From the NCBI RefSeq assembly GCF_006716465.1, contig NZ_VFPB01000003.1:124001-188000 (forward strand): a DNA stretch of 64,000 bases, in the 5' to 3' direction. A program made the translations under genes and the position numbers. Positions 46,228 through 55,808 of the stretch are shown one piece after another; the stretch's first letter is position 1; the number at the start of each line of letters is the position of its first letter. The notes below the pieces were generated by a model, which was not told the origin of the DNA, ran no database searches, and saw only the letters and a list, made by a program, of their open reading frames with translations. This stretch comes from Pseudoxanthomonas sp. 3HH-4. GTDB taxonomy: Bacteria > Pseudomonadota > Gammaproteobacteria > Xanthomonadales > Xanthomonadaceae.

Positions 46228-46618
46228 ATGGAAGGGATCAATGGCTGGGCGGTGCTGGCGGCAGCGGCCTGCAGCTTCCTGCCGGGCGGCATCTGGTATG
46301 GACCGCTGTTCGGCAAGACGTGGAATAAGGCGGCGGGCATGGACCCGCAGAAACAGGGGCATCCGGCGAAGATCTTTGGCGGCGCGTTCGTGTTTTCCCT
46401 GCTCGCAGCCGGCGTGTTCGCATCCTTAGATCGGACCGCAGCCGGCGCTGACAACCGCACTCTGCCGGGGCGCGCTGGTCGGCTTCTGCTTCGTGGCGGC
46501 GAGCTTCGGCATCAACTATCTGTTCGCGCAGCGTGGTGCGCGACTCTGGTTGATCGACGCCGGCTACCACACGCTGCAGTTCACCCTGTTCGGCCTCGTC
46601 CTCGGCCTCTGGCACTGA
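46228..46618 (+). pseudogene. DUF1761 membrane protein gene, frameshifted
   Basis: The first frame from ATG 46228 encodes MEGINGWAVLAAAACSFLPGGIWYGPLFGKTW and a second helix (IFGGAFVFSLLAAGVFASL). After about 46425 the recognisable protein continues in another frame: IGPQPALTTALCRG, then LVGFCFVAASFGINYLFAQR, and ends QFTLFGLVLGLWH at the TGA 46616-46618. A net gain of one base (or loss of two) near 46420-46430 explains the break. Whether this is a true mutation or a sequencing error cannot be told from the sequence. DUF1761 proteins are small four-helix membrane proteins of unknown function. Confidence 0.82.
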
Positions 46619-46627
46619 CGCGGTCGG

Positions 46628-47626
46628 TCAGCCAAGCCGTTCCAGTGCCTCGGCAAGATCGTCGGACAACGGGGCACTGAGCACATACGGCGTCCTGCCG
46701 CCGTCCAGCGCGAACTGCAACGACGCGGCATGCAGGAACAGGCGCTTCAGGCCGGCCTGCTCGCGCAGGCGCTTGTTGACGGCCGGGTCACCGTACTTGT
46801 CGTCGCCCGCCACCGGATGACCGATGTGCTGCGCGTGCACGCGGATCTGATGGGTGCGGCCGGTCTCGATGCGTACTTCGCAGAACGAATGCCCTCCCCG
46901 CCTCTCCAGCACGCGGAAGTGGCTCAACGACGCCTTGCCGTCGCGATGCACCTGCACGTGCCGCTCACCACCCTGGCGCAGGCCGATGTGCAGCGGCGCG
47001 TCCACGCTCATCACACCATCGGGCATGCGGCCGACCAGCAGCGTCAGGTAGCGCTTCTCGATGGCACGGGTACCGTCCTCGCTGTCCTCGCGCAGCAATG
47101 CTTGCAGTTCGGACAGGGCCGACCGTTTCTTGGCCATCACCAGCAGGCCGGAGGTATCGCGGTCCAGTCGGTGCACCAGTTCCAGCGCCTGGTTCGGCCG
47201 CAGCGCGCGCATCGTCTCGATGGCACCGTGGCTGATGCCGCTGCCGCCGTGGCTGGCCACGCCCGTGGGTTTATTGATGACCAGCAGCCGCTCGTCCTCG
47301 AAGACGATGGCGGCTTCCATCCGCTTCAGGAAGCCAGCCGGCGGCGCGGCCTTTTCTCCAGCGTCACTGAGACTGACGGGTGGAATGCGGACCTCGTCCC
47401 CGCCCTCCAGCTTGCGCTCGGCCTTGGCCCGACCTCCGTTCACCCGCACCTGTCCACTGCGCACCAGCTTGTAGACCAGGCTGCGGGGCGCACCCTTCAG
47501 CTGGCCGAGCAGGAAGTTGTCCAGCCGCTGCCCACCGCGGTCCTCCGGCACCGTGACCGTCCGCACGGCGCTTTTGGCACCCGCAGCCGGCTTGTCGGAA
47601 GGGGGGGTGGGGTTGGAAGCATTCAT
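46628..47626 (-). CDS. rluC: 23S rRNA pseudouridine synthase RluC
   Basis: 332 residues from ATG 47626-47624; longer in-frame extension runs through the rne leader and is not protein-like. An S4 domain (about 32-85: QRLDNFLLGQLKGAPRSLVYKLVRSGQVRVNGGRA) precedes the RluA-type catalytic domain with the active-site aspartate in ELVHRLDRDTSGLLVMAKK and the KRYLTLLVG segment. RluC modifies U955, U2504 and U2580 of 23S rRNA in E. coli. It diverges from rne, as in many gammaproteobacteria. Confidence 0.93.
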   Translation of the reverse strand: MNASNPTPPSDKPAAGAKSAVRTVTVPEDRGGQRLDNFLLGQLKGAPRSLVYKLVRSGQVRVNGGRAKAERKLEGGDEVRIPPVSLSDAGEKAAPPAGFLKRMEAAIVFEDERLLVINKPTGVASHGGSGISHGAIETMRALRPNQALELVHRLDRDTSGLLVMAKKRSALSELQALLREDSEDGTRAIEKRYLTLLVGRMPDGVMSVDAPLHIGLRQGGERHVQVHRDGKASLSHFRVLERRGGHSFCEVRIETGRTHQIRVHAQHIGHPVAGDDKYGDPAVNKRLREQAGLKRLFLHAASLQFALDGGRTPYVLSAPLSDDLAEALERLG

Positions 47627-48008
47627 TCTGTTACACTCGGCGGGCGAGATAAGGGTTTGATTTCGCAGGGAGTTGCAGTTGGGCCAGAAGCCCGTCTCCC
47701 CGCGATTCCGGCAAGTGCGCGGCCACCGCCCCAGGGGCGGCCATGTTAGCGGCTGATCGGCAGGCCCGGATACCGCCGGGTACGTGACGGTACCTGTGGC
47801 TGAACATGTCCCGCGCGGCGCCACCTCACCAGGGAAGCTGCCGCCGGTCCCGCAACACCTATTAGAAGAAGCGCTCCCGCGGCCTGCCGTGGTGTCGTAG
47901 CGCTGGAAACCCGATCTGCCCCGCTGCGCCTGCGCAAGGGGTGGTGCAACGTTCCAGAAGCGAAACTCCATGGCGTTCCGCGCGGTAGCAGCGCGCGAGG
48001 AACGCACA
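47627..48008 (+). promoter_or_regulatory. rluC/rne divergent region with long rne leader
   Basis: No gene fits this 382-base gap. In E. coli the rne mRNA has a structured leader of about 360 bases through which RNase E limits its own synthesis; the similar length and position here suggest the same arrangement. A palindrome CCGCCCC-A-GGGGCGG lies at 47726-47740. No promoter hexamers are clear enough to mark. Confidence 0.5.
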
Positions 48009-51000
48009 ATGAAACGCATGTTGATCAACGCCACGCAGGCCGAAGAGCTGCGCGTGGCCATCGTCGACGGTCAGACCCTGTACGACATCGATATCGAACA
48101 GCCGTCGAAGGAACAGAAGAAGTCCAATATCTACAAGGGCCGCATCACCCGGCTCGAGCCCTCCCTGGAAGCCGCCTTCGTCGATTACGGCGCTGACCGC
48201 CACGGCTTCCTGCCGCTGAAGGAAATCTCCCGCGATTACTTCCAGGCCGGCGTCGACCACAACAAGGCCGGCATCCGCGAGCTGCTGAAGGAAGGCCAGG
48301 AAGTCGTCGTCCAGGTGGACAAGGACGAACGCGGCAACAAGGGCGCCGCCCTGACCACGTTCATCTCGCTGGCCGGCCGCTACATGGTGCTGATGCCCAA
48401 CTCGCCCACCGCCGGTGGCGTGTCGCGCCGCATCGAAGGCGACGACCGCGCCGAGCTGAAGAAGGCGATGGATGCGCTGGCCATTCCCGACGACATGGGC
48501 GTGATCATCCGCACCGCCGGCGTCGGCCGTGACGCCGAAGAGCTGCAGTGGGACCTGGATTACCTGCTGAGCGTGTGGAAGGCCATCGCCGAAGCGGCGC
48601 TGACCAAGCCGGCCCCGTTCCTGATCTACCAGGAAAGCCGCCTGATCGTGCGCGCCCTGCGCGACTACCTGCGCAGCGACGTGGGCGAGATCCTGGTCGA
48701 CACCGACGAACTGTACGAAACCGCCCGCGAGTTCATGCAGCAGGTCATGCCGCACAACCTGCGCAAGCTGAAGGCGTACAAGGACGACATCCCGCTGTTC
48801 AACCGCTTCCAGATCGAATCGCAGATCGAAGGCGCCTACGAGCGCAACGTCCGCCTGCCCTCCGGCGGCTCCATCGTGGTCGACCAGACCGAAGCGCTGA
48901 CCGCCATCGACGTCAACTCGGCGCGCGCCACCAAGGGCGGCGACATCGAGGAAACCGCGTTCCACACCAACATGGAAGCGGCTGAGGAAGTGGCCCGCCA
49001 GCTGCGCCTGCGCGACCTGGGCGGCCTGGTGGTGATCGACTTCATCGACATGTCGAGCAACAAGCACCAGCGCGAAGTCGAGAACAAGCTGCAGAACGCG
49101 CTCAAGTACGACCGCGCCCGCGTGCAGATCGGCCGCATCTCGCGTTTCGGCCTGCTTGAAATGAGCCGCCAGCGCCTGCGTCCGTCGCTGGGCGAGTCCA
49201 GCCAGATCGTCTGCCCGCGCTGCGAAGGCCATGGCCGGATGCGCAGCGTCGAGTCGCTGTCGCTGTCGATCATCCGCGTGGCCGAAGAGCATGCGATGAA
49301 GGACAACACCGGACAGGTGCTGATCCAGGCCCCGCTCGAGATCGCCAACTTCCTGCTCAACGAGAAGCGCAGCGCGCTGCGCGAGATCGAACAGCGCCAC
49401 GACGCACCCGTCATCATCGTCGCCGACGAAGCGCTGCACACCCCGCACTATGAAGTCACCCGCATCCGCGAGAACGAGCTCGGCGAAGAAAGCAGCAAGC
49501 CCAGCTACCACCGCGGCACCCAGCGCAAGCTGCCGGTGCATGCGCTGACCAAGGCCCAGCTCAACATCCCGGCCGCACCGGCGGTCACGCACGTGAAGCA
49601 CGCGCAGCCGGCCCCGGTACGCGAAGAGCGCGAAGCCCCGGTGGCGGCCCCCGCACCGGCTCCGGTCGCCACGCCTGTCGCAGTGGCGGCGCCCACCAGC
49701 GGCGGCGTGATCGGCTGGTTCAAGCGCCTGCTCGGCGGCAGCGAGGCCACCACGCCCGCACCGCAGGCACGTCCGCAGCAGGACAACCGCCAACGCAATG
49801 ACCGCAACAACGGCCGTCGTGAAAACCGCGACGCCCGTGGCCAGCAGAACCAGGGTCGTGGCGGCAAGCAGGACGGTGGCCGCCGCGACGAACGCGGCAA
49901 CAAGGGCCAGAACGCGCAGAACGGCAATGCCCAGCAGCAGAAGCCGCGCAATGAACAGCAGGCCCAGAAGCCGCAGAAAGCGCAGGGCGGCCAGCTGAAT
50001 GCCCAGGGCAACGCTCCACAGCCAAAGGCGCCCCGGCAGGCGCAGCCCGGCAAGCAGGAAGGCCAGCGCCAGTCGAACGCGCCGCGCACGCCCCAGCAGG
50101 AGACGGCCAAGTCTGCTGCCCCGGGTGTTGATGATGCCGTGATCGCAACGGCGGCCGTGGCTGCCGTGGTTGAAACCACCCGCGTGGCAGCTGTCGTCGA
50201 GCCCGCTCTGGTCTCGCCGATCGACGCACCGGCCCTGGACACCGACGTGACGGATAGCCTGGCAACCCCGGCCAACCCGGACGCCGCTGCGGATGCTGGT
50301 GATGGTGGCGAAGGTGGCAGCCGCCGCCGTCGCGGCCGTCGTGGCGGTCGCCGCCGCCGCCGTGGCAATGGCGAAGGCGCCGCCGCCGGCGAAGAAGGCC
50401 TGTCGGTCGACGACCTCGGCAGCGATGACGAAGCCCCGGTGGCCGACCGTTCGCAGCCCGAGTTCGATTTCGATGACGAAGAGCCGACCGTCGCCGCTCC
50501 CCGTCAGCCGAAGCCCCAGACCATCGATGCGCCGGTACGTGAGCGCACCGCGCCGGCTGCCATCGCGCCGGTCGCGGCCGTGGCTGTCATGGCAGACGTC
50601 CCGGCGGCCGAAGTGCCCCAGGCGTCGACGCCTGTCCACGTGCCCGCCCCCGTCGTGGTCGAGGCCGCGCTGGCGGCCGATGTCATCGAGGACGTGAAGG
50701 CCCAGGCCGTACTCGCCCAGCCCGAGGTGACGGCCACGGTGCAGGAAGAAGCACCGGCAGCCGTCGCCATCGTCGAGACGGTGAAGGCCGAGATCGCCGC
50801 CGAACCCGTGCGGAAGATCGAAGCGCCTGTCGCGGTGGCGGACGTCGTCGAGGCGGTTCCCGCCGCCGAAGCTCCCGTGACCGACTTGCGCAGCGAGCCC
50901 GTGCAGATCGACCTGGTCGACGCGGTGAACGAAGCCGCCAGCGAACCTGTCGCGCCCGTCGAGGTGGCCGTGGCCGCCCCCGCACCGCAGCAAGCCCCGA

Positions 51001-51173
51001 AGCCGGCCAGCGTGCCGGCAACCGGTTCGCTGTTCTTCGTCGCCGACGCCGACACGCCACCATCGGTGACGCGCAGCCTGTTCGAGCCGGTGGTGACGCC
51101 GGTCAAACCGGCGGACGATATCGCCCACGACGACAAGCAGGACGACGAAACTTCGGAAGAACGCAGCGTTTGA
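48009..51173 (+). CDS. rne: ribonuclease E
   Basis: 1054 residues from ATG 48009 ([18 protein letters not shown]). The N-terminal half is the catalytic domain: S1 domain (about 37-120), RNase H-like and 5'-sensor regions, the Mg-binding aspartates D301 ([15 protein letters not shown]) and D344 ([11 protein letters not shown]), and the Zn-link C402/C405 (CPRCEGHG). The C-terminal half is low-complexity: Gln/Asn/Arg-rich RNA-binding stretches ([20 protein letters not shown]), a strongly basic patch ([19 protein letters not shown] near 770) and an Ala/Val/Pro-rich tail, the usual scaffold for degradosome partners. A hairpin terminator follows. Confidence 0.97.
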   Translation: MKRMLINATQAEELRVAIVDGQTLYDIDIEQPSKEQKKSNIYKGRITRLEPSLEAAFVDYGADRHGFLPLKEISRDYFQAGVDHNKAGIRELLKEGQEVVVQVDKDERGNKGAALTTFISLAGRYMVLMPNSPTAGGVSRRIEGDDRAELKKAMDALAIPDDMGVIIRTAGVGRDAEELQWDLDYLLSVWKAIAEAALTKPAPFLIYQESRLIVRALRDYLRSDVGEILVDTDELYETAREFMQQVMPHNLRKLKAYKDDIPLFNRFQIESQIEGAYERNVRLPSGGSIVVDQTEALTAIDVNSARATKGGDIEETAFHTNMEAAEEVARQLRLRDLGGLVVIDFIDMSSNKHQREVENKLQNALKYDRARVQIGRISRFGLLEMSRQRLRPSLGESSQIVCPRCEGHGRMRSVESLSLSIIRVAEEHAMKDNTGQVLIQAPLEIANFLLNEKRSALREIEQRHDAPVIIVADEALHTPHYEVTRIRENELGEESSKPSYHRGTQRKLPVHALTKAQLNIPAAPAVTHVKHAQPAPVREEREAPVAAPAPAPVATPVAVAAPTSGGVIGWFKRLLGGSEATTPAPQARPQQDNRQRNDRNNGRRENRDARGQQNQGRGGKQDGGRRDERGNKGQNAQNGNAQQQKPRNEQQAQKPQKAQGGQLNAQGNAPQPKAPRQAQPGKQEGQRQSNAPRTPQQETAKSAAPGVDDAVIATAAVAAVVETTRVAAVVEPALVSPIDAPALDTDVTDSLATPANPDAAADAGDGGEGGSRRRRGRRGGRRRRRGNGEGAAAGEEGLSVDDLGSDDEAPVADRSQPEFDFDDEEPTVAAPRQPKPQTIDAPVRERTAPAAIAPVAAVAVMADVPAAEVPQASTPVHVPAPVVVEAALAADVIEDVKAQAVLAQPEVTATVQEEAPAAVAIVETVKAEIAAEPVRKIEAPVAVADVVEAVPAAEAPVTDLRSEPVQIDLVDAVNEAASEPVAPVEVAVAAPAPQQAPKPASVPATGSLFFVADADTPPSVTRSLFEPVVTPVKPADDIAHDDKQDDETSEERSV

Positions 51174-51196
51174 CACGCTTCGCGCTCCCGAAGAAG

Positions 51197-51236
51197 TGAA
51201 AGCACACTGGCCGCGCGAGCGGCCAGTGTCGTTTCA
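51197..51236 (+). terminator. Rho-independent terminator after rne
   Basis: ACACTGGCCGC-GCGA-GCGGCCAGTGT (51204-51229) is a perfect 11-base stem, extended by flanking TGAAA/TTTCA. The T-tract is short. Confidence 0.7.
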
Positions 51237-51316
51237 GCTCCCCTATCGCGCGGGTTGGCAAGTGTGGAACGATGCGACTACAGTCCCTCCATGTTCCCAG
51301 TGCATGGATGCCTGTC

Positions 51317-52036
51317 ATGAAGTCAGTCGCCTCGTCCTTCACCCTGAGCCGAGCAGCGATCGCACTGCTTGCATGCCTGTCCAGCACTGCCGGCGCCCAG
51401 TCCCGCGAGGTCTACACCTGGACCGAAGGCCCGGTGATCGTGCGTGGCTCCGACAACACGCGGGAACATCTGTTGAAGCAGACCTTCATGGATGTGTACT
51501 GTGTCGACATGCCCGACGCCGGCCCCATCGAGAACGTCGTGTACGGCACCCTCAAGGGTGGCGCGATCTCGTATTACCGGCTGGCCTACACCAACGGTCT
51601 GCATGGACACGTGGTGACCTCCACCCTGCCGAATGGCCGCACGGCCTCCGACGAGTACGCGCGACAGTTGCAACGCGAGCAGGACAATGCGTTGGCCATC
51701 CGCGCGGCCACCTCCGCGGAGCGCTATGTGGTCGGCACCGGCATATCGACCTTCGGTCCTACCGTGGAGATGCGCCTGCTCAACATCGAAGGCGGCAACG
51801 AAGACGGCCCGTTCCCGGTCACGCGTCCCCTGCTGAACGTACCCGATGAACCGCTGTACTCGCTTTCGGTCCATCGCTTGTTCATGCACGGCGGTAGCCG
51901 CTACGAAATCGCCGTGCTTGGCGTGCCCGCAGAAGGCGAATCTCGCACTGCGCTGGAAGCACGTGCCGCGCAGCTTGCCGACACCATGCTGGATTCGCTG
52001 CAGACCTGCACCGCGTCGATGAAAGCGAAGGCGTAG
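51317..52036 (+). CDS. secreted protein of unknown function
   Basis: 239 residues if ATG 51317 is used; ATG 51308 and an earlier ATG at 51272 are in the same frame. The chosen start begins a good signal peptide (MKSVASSFTLSRAAIALLACLSSTAGAQS). The mature part has no recognised domain; it contains TWTEGPVIVRGSDNTREHLLKQ, a Cys near 55 in VYCVDMPDAG and another near the C-terminus in LQTCTASMK, which could form a disulfide. Monocistronic between the rne terminator and a convergent regulator gene. Confidence 0.7.
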   Translation: MKSVASSFTLSRAAIALLACLSSTAGAQSREVYTWTEGPVIVRGSDNTREHLLKQTFMDVYCVDMPDAGPIENVVYGTLKGGAISYYRLAYTNGLHGHVVTSTLPNGRTASDEYARQLQREQDNALAIRAATSAERYVVGTGISTFGPTVEMRLLNIEGGNEDGPFPVTRPLLNVPDEPLYSLSVHRLFMHGGSRYEIAVLGVPAEGESRTALEARAAQLADTMLDSLQTCTASMKAKA

Positions 52037-52070
52037 CCTGCGCGTTAGAGCGCACACCCGCATGCTCGCA

Positions 52071-52098
52071 ATGGACTCCAGCTTTCGCTGGAATGACG
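52071..52098. repeat. dispersed short palindromic repeat (CCAGC-TTTC-GCTGG type)
   Basis: ATGGACTCCAGCTTTCGCTGGAATGACG carries the palindrome CCAGC-TTTC-GCTGG. Such short repeats, whose false translation reads VIPAKAG or PSFQRKLES, are scattered between genes in many proteobacteria. It lies between two convergent genes. Confidence 0.65.
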
Positions 52099-52147
52099 GC
52101 ACGGAAGAGCTGGCGAATCCCCACCGCAGGATGCGTCGCCTGCCCGC

Positions 52148-52795
52148 TCAGAGCGCGCGCGACGGATCCATCAGTCCCCACTGCGCCGCCAGGCGCGCCA
52201 GCGCGATGGTGTCCTGCACGCCGGTCTTCTCGAACAGCCGCGTCTTGTGCGTGTTCACCGTCTTCGCACTCAGGCTCAGGCGTTTGGCGATCTCTTCCTG
52301 GCGCAGGCCCTGCGTCAGCAGCATGGCGACTTCCAGTTCCCGCGGCGACAGCGCATCGAACGGCGAAGCATCGCCGCCCACCGTATGCAAAGCGAGGTTC
52401 TGCGCCACGTTGCTGCCCAGGTAGCGCTTGCCGCGCGATACGTCGCGTACGGCACGGATCAGTTCGGCCGCATCGCCCGCCTTGCCGAGGTAACCCGACG
52501 CCCCGGCTTCCAGCAAGCGCTTCGGCAGCGGGCCATCCTCCAGCACCGACACGATGATCACCCGCACGCCCATGTCGGCACGCACGATGCGTTCGGTAAC
52601 TTCAAGACCGCTGTAGCCCGGCAGATGCAGGTCGCACAGCACCACGTCCGGTTTGAGCTGGCGCACCATCGGCAATGCGGCCTCGCCGGTCTCCGCTTCG
52701 CCCACCACCTCGATGTCGGTGTCCGTGCCGAGGATGAGTCGCATGCCGGTGCGCACGAGGGCATGGTCGTCGATGAGGAAAACGCGGATCGTCAT
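52148..52795 (-). CDS. GacA/UvrY-like response regulator (NarL family)
   Basis: 215 residues from ATG 52795-52793. The receiver domain has D9, D10, phospho-acceptor D55 (VVLCDLHLPGYSG) and K at about 105 (GYLGKAGD). The C-terminal LuxR-type helix-turn-helix reads LSPRELEVAMLLTQGLRQEEIAKRLSLSAKTVNTHKTRLFEKTG. Segments such as DGPLPKRLLEAGASGYLGK, GKRYLGSNVAQNLAL and SPFDALSPREL closely follow GacA of pseudomonads. GacA-type regulators act through Rsm small RNAs. No cognate sensor kinase is adjacent. Confidence 0.9.
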   Translation of the reverse strand: MTIRVFLIDDHALVRTGMRLILGTDTDIEVVGEAETGEAALPMVRQLKPDVVLCDLHLPGYSGLEVTERIVRADMGVRVIIVSVLEDGPLPKRLLEAGASGYLGKAGDAAELIRAVRDVSRGKRYLGSNVAQNLALHTVGGDASPFDALSPRELEVAMLLTQGLRQEEIAKRLSLSAKTVNTHKTRLFEKTGVQDTIALARLAAQWGLMDPSRAL

Positions 52796-52951
52796 GGGAC
52801 ACGGATGCCTTGAGGTACGGTTCGAGCGTAGGTGGCCGTCCATCGCCGCGCAATTAACATTCTATCGGTTGTCGCACCCGCACATGCAGGAAGCCACATC
52901 CGGCACGCGCATCCGCTGCGGCATACTCCGGCTTTCCCAAAGGAATCCGAC

Positions 52952-53824
52952 ATGCCCGGCATCCGTCCGCATCTCCGCGCCGCCCTGCTGCTCTCCCTCG
53001 CCGCCATCACGCCCGCCTGGGCCGATGACGGTGTCTCCGATCGCTGGCACACGCAGGTCGGCGATGTCAGCGCGCACGCCGACACCACGGCGCGAGGCGA
53101 TGCGATCAGCCGACGGCTCGACGCCCTGGGCATCGCGTGGAAGCGCGAGGCGTTCGAGCATGACGGCCAGTCCGGCCACAACCTGGTCGCCGATCTCGGC
53201 GGCCCCGACGGGGCGCCGCTGCTGCTGATCGGCGCGCATTACGATCAGGTGGACGTGGGCCATGGCGCGACCGACAACGCCTCGGGTGTGGCGGCCGTGC
53301 TGGAACTGGCGCAGGCGTTGAAGACGAAGCCCCTTGCGGGCCATCGCGTGCAGGTCGCGTTCTGGGATCTCGAAGAGAAGGGTCTGCTGGGCTCGCGCGC
53401 ATGGGTCGCCACGCCCGGCCGCGAAAAGCCCGCGCTCTACGTCAATTTCGATGTCTTCGGCTGGGGCGATACCTTATGGATGATGGCGCCGGACGCCGGC
53501 ACGCCCCTGGTGGCCGCCCTGCGTGTTGCCAGCCAGCACGAGAAGCTCGGCTTCCAGCCCGGTGACAAGTATCCGCCTACCGACCACCTCGCCTTCCTCA
53601 AGGCGGGCTGGCCGGCAGTGTCGTTCTCGCTGGTCGGCGGCGACGAGATCGACTCCATCCTCACGGTGTTCGGCGGTGCCAAGCCCGAGCGGATGCCCAA
53701 GGTGATGCAGGTGATCCACAGCCCGCGCGACACCACGGCCGAACTGGACCGTGCCCGCGTAGACGACGCGCTGCGCGTGGTGGAAGCGGGACTGCGTGCC
53801 TGGGACGCCGCTCCCGCGCCTTGA
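52952..53824 (+). CDS. secreted M28-family zinc peptidase
   Basis: 290 residues from ATG 52952 with signal peptide MPGIRPHLRAALLLSLAAITPAWA. The M28 metal ligands are in place: H96 (GAHYDQV), D108 (GATDNASGVAAVLE), the acid pair E141/E142 (DLEEKGLLGSRAW), D167 (NFDVFG) and H256 (VIHSPRDT). M28 enzymes are exported aminopeptidases. AGGAATCC upstream is a plausible ribosome-binding site. A strong hairpin follows the gene. Confidence 0.92.
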   Translation: MPGIRPHLRAALLLSLAAITPAWADDGVSDRWHTQVGDVSAHADTTARGDAISRRLDALGIAWKREAFEHDGQSGHNLVADLGGPDGAPLLLIGAHYDQVDVGHGATDNASGVAAVLELAQALKTKPLAGHRVQVAFWDLEEKGLLGSRAWVATPGREKPALYVNFDVFGWGDTLWMMAPDAGTPLVAALRVASQHEKLGFQPGDKYPPTDHLAFLKAGWPAVSFSLVGGDEIDSILTVFGGAKPERMPKVMQVIHSPRDTTAELDRARVDDALRVVEAGLRAWDAAPAP

Positions 53825-53844
53825 GCGCGTCTGCCCCAACACAC

Positions 53845-53878
53845 ATGCAAACGGGCCCTGCAGGGCCCGTTTGCATCT
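53845..53878 (+). terminator. hairpin terminator after the M28 peptidase gene
   Basis: ATGCAAACGGGCCC-TGCA-GGGCCCGTTTGCAT is a perfect 14-base inverted repeat. The T residues are inside the stem, and no T-run follows, so efficiency is uncertain. Confidence 0.7.
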
Positions 53879-54253
53879 GGACGAGAACACGCCTGGCTCT
53901 TCGGGCGGCGACGGTGTCGGACTCGCGGTCCACCGCCAGGCGCAGCAAGGAACAGGGGGTGTCCGGAGCGCTGCGTTCGGTTCTCTCGTGGCGCCCTGGG
54001 TGCCAGCCTTGCGGCTCGGAAGCAGGGTTGCGCGGGGGACGGAGGGGGTGGTTCCGCCTGCCCGACCACTGGCGACGTTTTACGTTGGCGTTTGCGAAGA
54101 CGGCGTGTACGGCGTTCAGCTGCAGCGCACGGTTTGATGACGCCGGCTCGACATCGATGAACCCGGGCGAACGGCCCCGGGCGCGGATTCGCATCCACCT
54201 CACGGATCGCTGCGTAGTTTCGAGTCAGGCACGCGCACTTCCCCACAGCCGCC
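53879..54253. other. gene-free stretch
   Basis: No convincing coding frame is seen in about 375 bases after the peptidase terminator. Open frames exist but are proline/arginine-rich shadow sequence with no start site. Nothing recognisable was found. Confidence 0.4.
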
Positions 54254-54475
54254 ATGATGACTTTCGACCTGTTCCACGACGCTGCCGACGACGGCAGTTA
54301 CGAGCTTTCCATCAACGAGTCCCCGCCCCTGCACTTCGCCAGCCGCGGCGCGGCCTTGGGCTACGCAGTCAGACTCGCCAATCAGCGCCACCAGCAAGGG
54401 CTGGACTACGCCATCAACATCGAGGGCGGCGATGGCCGCTGGCGCCTGTTCAATGGCTGGCGGCTCTGCGCCTGA
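54254..54475 (+). CDS. small hypothetical protein
   Basis: 73 residues (MMTFDLFHDAADDGSYEL to GRWRLFNGWRLCA). The composition is ordinary for a soluble protein, with a helix ASRGAALGYAVRLANQRH and a short beta-like end. The start has only a weak ribosome-binding site. Unknown family; the frame is judged real because its protein looks balanced and no better frame competes. Confidence 0.5.
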   Translation: MMTFDLFHDAADDGSYELSINESPPLHFASRGAALGYAVRLANQRHQQGLDYAINIEGGDGRWRLFNGWRLCA

Positions 54476-54574
54476 TATTGCGGGCCTGATGGCGGCATTG
54501 ACGACCGCATCCGGCGAGTAGCCGGCGCGACGGCATGGCACCCTGTATGCCCATCCCAATGCCGGCTGCCGCCC

Positions 54575-55381
54575 ATGACCGCCCCCTCCGACGCCGTCAC
54601 CCGTTTCCGCCAGCTCCATCAGCAGGGCCTGCTGCGCCTGGCCAACGCGTGGGATGCCGGCACCGCACGCCTGATCGAGCACCTTGGCGCCCCGGCCGTG
54701 GCGACCACCAGTGCCGGCCTGGCATGGGCGCAGGGGTATCCGGATGGCGACCGCCTCCAGCCTGACGCATTGCTGCATGCCGTGGGCGGCATCGTGCGCG
54801 CCCTCCATGTGCCGTTGACCGTCGACGTGGAAGGCGGCTATTCCGACGATCCAGCCACCGCTGCCGGCACGGTGATGCGCGTGGTGCAGGCCGGCGCCGC
54901 CGGCATCAACCTGGAAGACGGCGCAGGCGAGCCTGCACTCCTCGCCGCCAAGATCCGCGCGATCCGAACCACCTGCGCCGCGCAGGGACTGGACGTCTTC
55001 ATCAATGCGCGCACCGATGTCTACCTGCGCGGACTGGTCGCGGAAACCGCGCGCATCGACGAAACCCTCGCACGCGCCGAGGCCTACCGCGCAGCCGGCG
55101 CCGATGGCCTGTTCGTGCCTGGCCTGGTCGACACCGATGCCATCGCCACCCTGGCCGCACGCTGCGGCATGCCGCTCAACGTGATGCTGCGCCCGCAGCT
55201 GCAGGATCTCGCCGCGCTGGAACGTCTCGGCGTGCGCCGCATCAGCACCGGCTCGGCGCTGGCCGAATCGATGTACGGGCGACTGGGTGTGCAGGTGGAG
55301 GAATTCCTGCGCGACGACCACACCACCCTGCCCGATCCCCGCGCCATGGGCTATGGCGCGATCAACGGACTGTTCGCCTGA
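54575..55381 (+). CDS. isocitrate lyase/PEP mutase-superfamily protein
   Basis: 268 residues. The barrel motifs are LRLANAWDAGTARLIEHLGAPAVATTSAG at the start, VDVEGGYSDDPATAAG near 88 (replacing DxDxGYG), GAAGINLEDGAGE near 110 and FINARTDVYLR near 144. Members act on C-C or P-C bonds next to an oxalyl group; this oxaloacetate-decarboxylase/phosphonomutase-like group is mostly uncharacterised. The isocitrate lyase signature KKCGH is absent, so it is not isocitrate lyase. Confidence 0.88.
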   Translation: MTAPSDAVTRFRQLHQQGLLRLANAWDAGTARLIEHLGAPAVATTSAGLAWAQGYPDGDRLQPDALLHAVGGIVRALHVPLTVDVEGGYSDDPATAAGTVMRVVQAGAAGINLEDGAGEPALLAAKIRAIRTTCAAQGLDVFINARTDVYLRGLVAETARIDETLARAEAYRAAGADGLFVPGLVDTDAIATLAARCGMPLNVMLRPQLQDLAALERLGVRRISTGSALAESMYGRLGVQVEEFLRDDHTTLPDPRAMGYGAINGLFA

Positions 55382-55439
55382 CAACGCAGCTGGGAGAGCG
55401 GGTAGGATTTTTCCTACAGCACATCGGGGCGACGACCGA

Positions 55440-55610
55440 CGGCGAATGTGACGGCTTTGGACGACGATGCTCGCGTCCCCGGCAGCACGCCCTGCGCAGG
55501 CCACGAAAGGCCGCTCTGCAAAGGAAACGGGCGCTGCCTTGAGCAAGCAGCACTGCCGGAGCCGGGGACTCCCCCTTCAGACCCGACCCTCATTGGTCGG
55601 GTTTTCTTTT
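55440..55610 (+). ncRNA. possible small RNA ending at an orphan terminator
   Basis: The terminator at 55581-55610 lies 200 bases after the nearest plus-strand gene, with no coding frame between. The stretch before it contains several GGA words (near 55456, 55522, 55558 and 55566), the type of site bound by RsmA/CsrA proteins, and a GacA-like regulator lies 3 kb upstream. A 3' untranslated region of the preceding gene is the simpler alternative. Confidence 0.3.
55581..55610 (+). terminator. Rho-independent terminator
   Basis: ACCCGACC-CTCATT-GGTCGGGT followed by TTTCTTTT. Confidence 0.88.
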
Positions 55611-55623
55611 GGCGGCGGCAGGA

Positions 55624-55737
55624 TCAGCCGTTGCCGCCGCCCAGCCAGAGTTCGGGCATCTGCAGCAGGCCGAACAGCACCAGCGCCGTCGCGGCGATCA
55701 GCATCCAGGCCATGCTCCGCACCAGCAGGTTGCGCAT
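55624..55737 (-). CDS. 37-residue single-helix membrane peptide
   Basis: The frame from ATG 55737-55735 encodes MRNLLVRSMAWMLIAATALVL and continues to end ELWLGGGNG: a positively charged start, one membrane helix and a short tail. GGGAGA about nine bases upstream is a good ribosome-binding site. It lies 71 bases downstream of ggpPS on the same strand and could be cotranscribed. Unknown function. Confidence 0.55.
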   Translation of the reverse strand: MRNLLVRSMAWMLIAATALVLFGLLQMPELWLGGGNG

Positions 55738-55808
55738 GTAAGGGTCTCCCTGTCCCGTGTGTGGCACGACTATCGATGCAGGCGCGCGACGAGTCAAAGG
55801 TAAATGCA

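Noticed and set aside
46628-48061. RluC with a 145-residue N-terminal extension
   Set aside because: The extension runs through the rne leader and start and has no protein-like pattern; ATG 47626 gives the standard S4-RluA layout.
47862-51176. Minus-strand open frame of about 1100 codons opposite rne
   Set aside because: Antisense of RNase E; low-complexity Gly/Arg/His/Val composition mirrors the Ala/Pro-rich rne tail.
53879-54253. Hypothetical gene in the gap after the M28 peptidase
   Set aside because: The candidate frames overlap the terminator or start inside the peptidase gene and look like shadow sequence.
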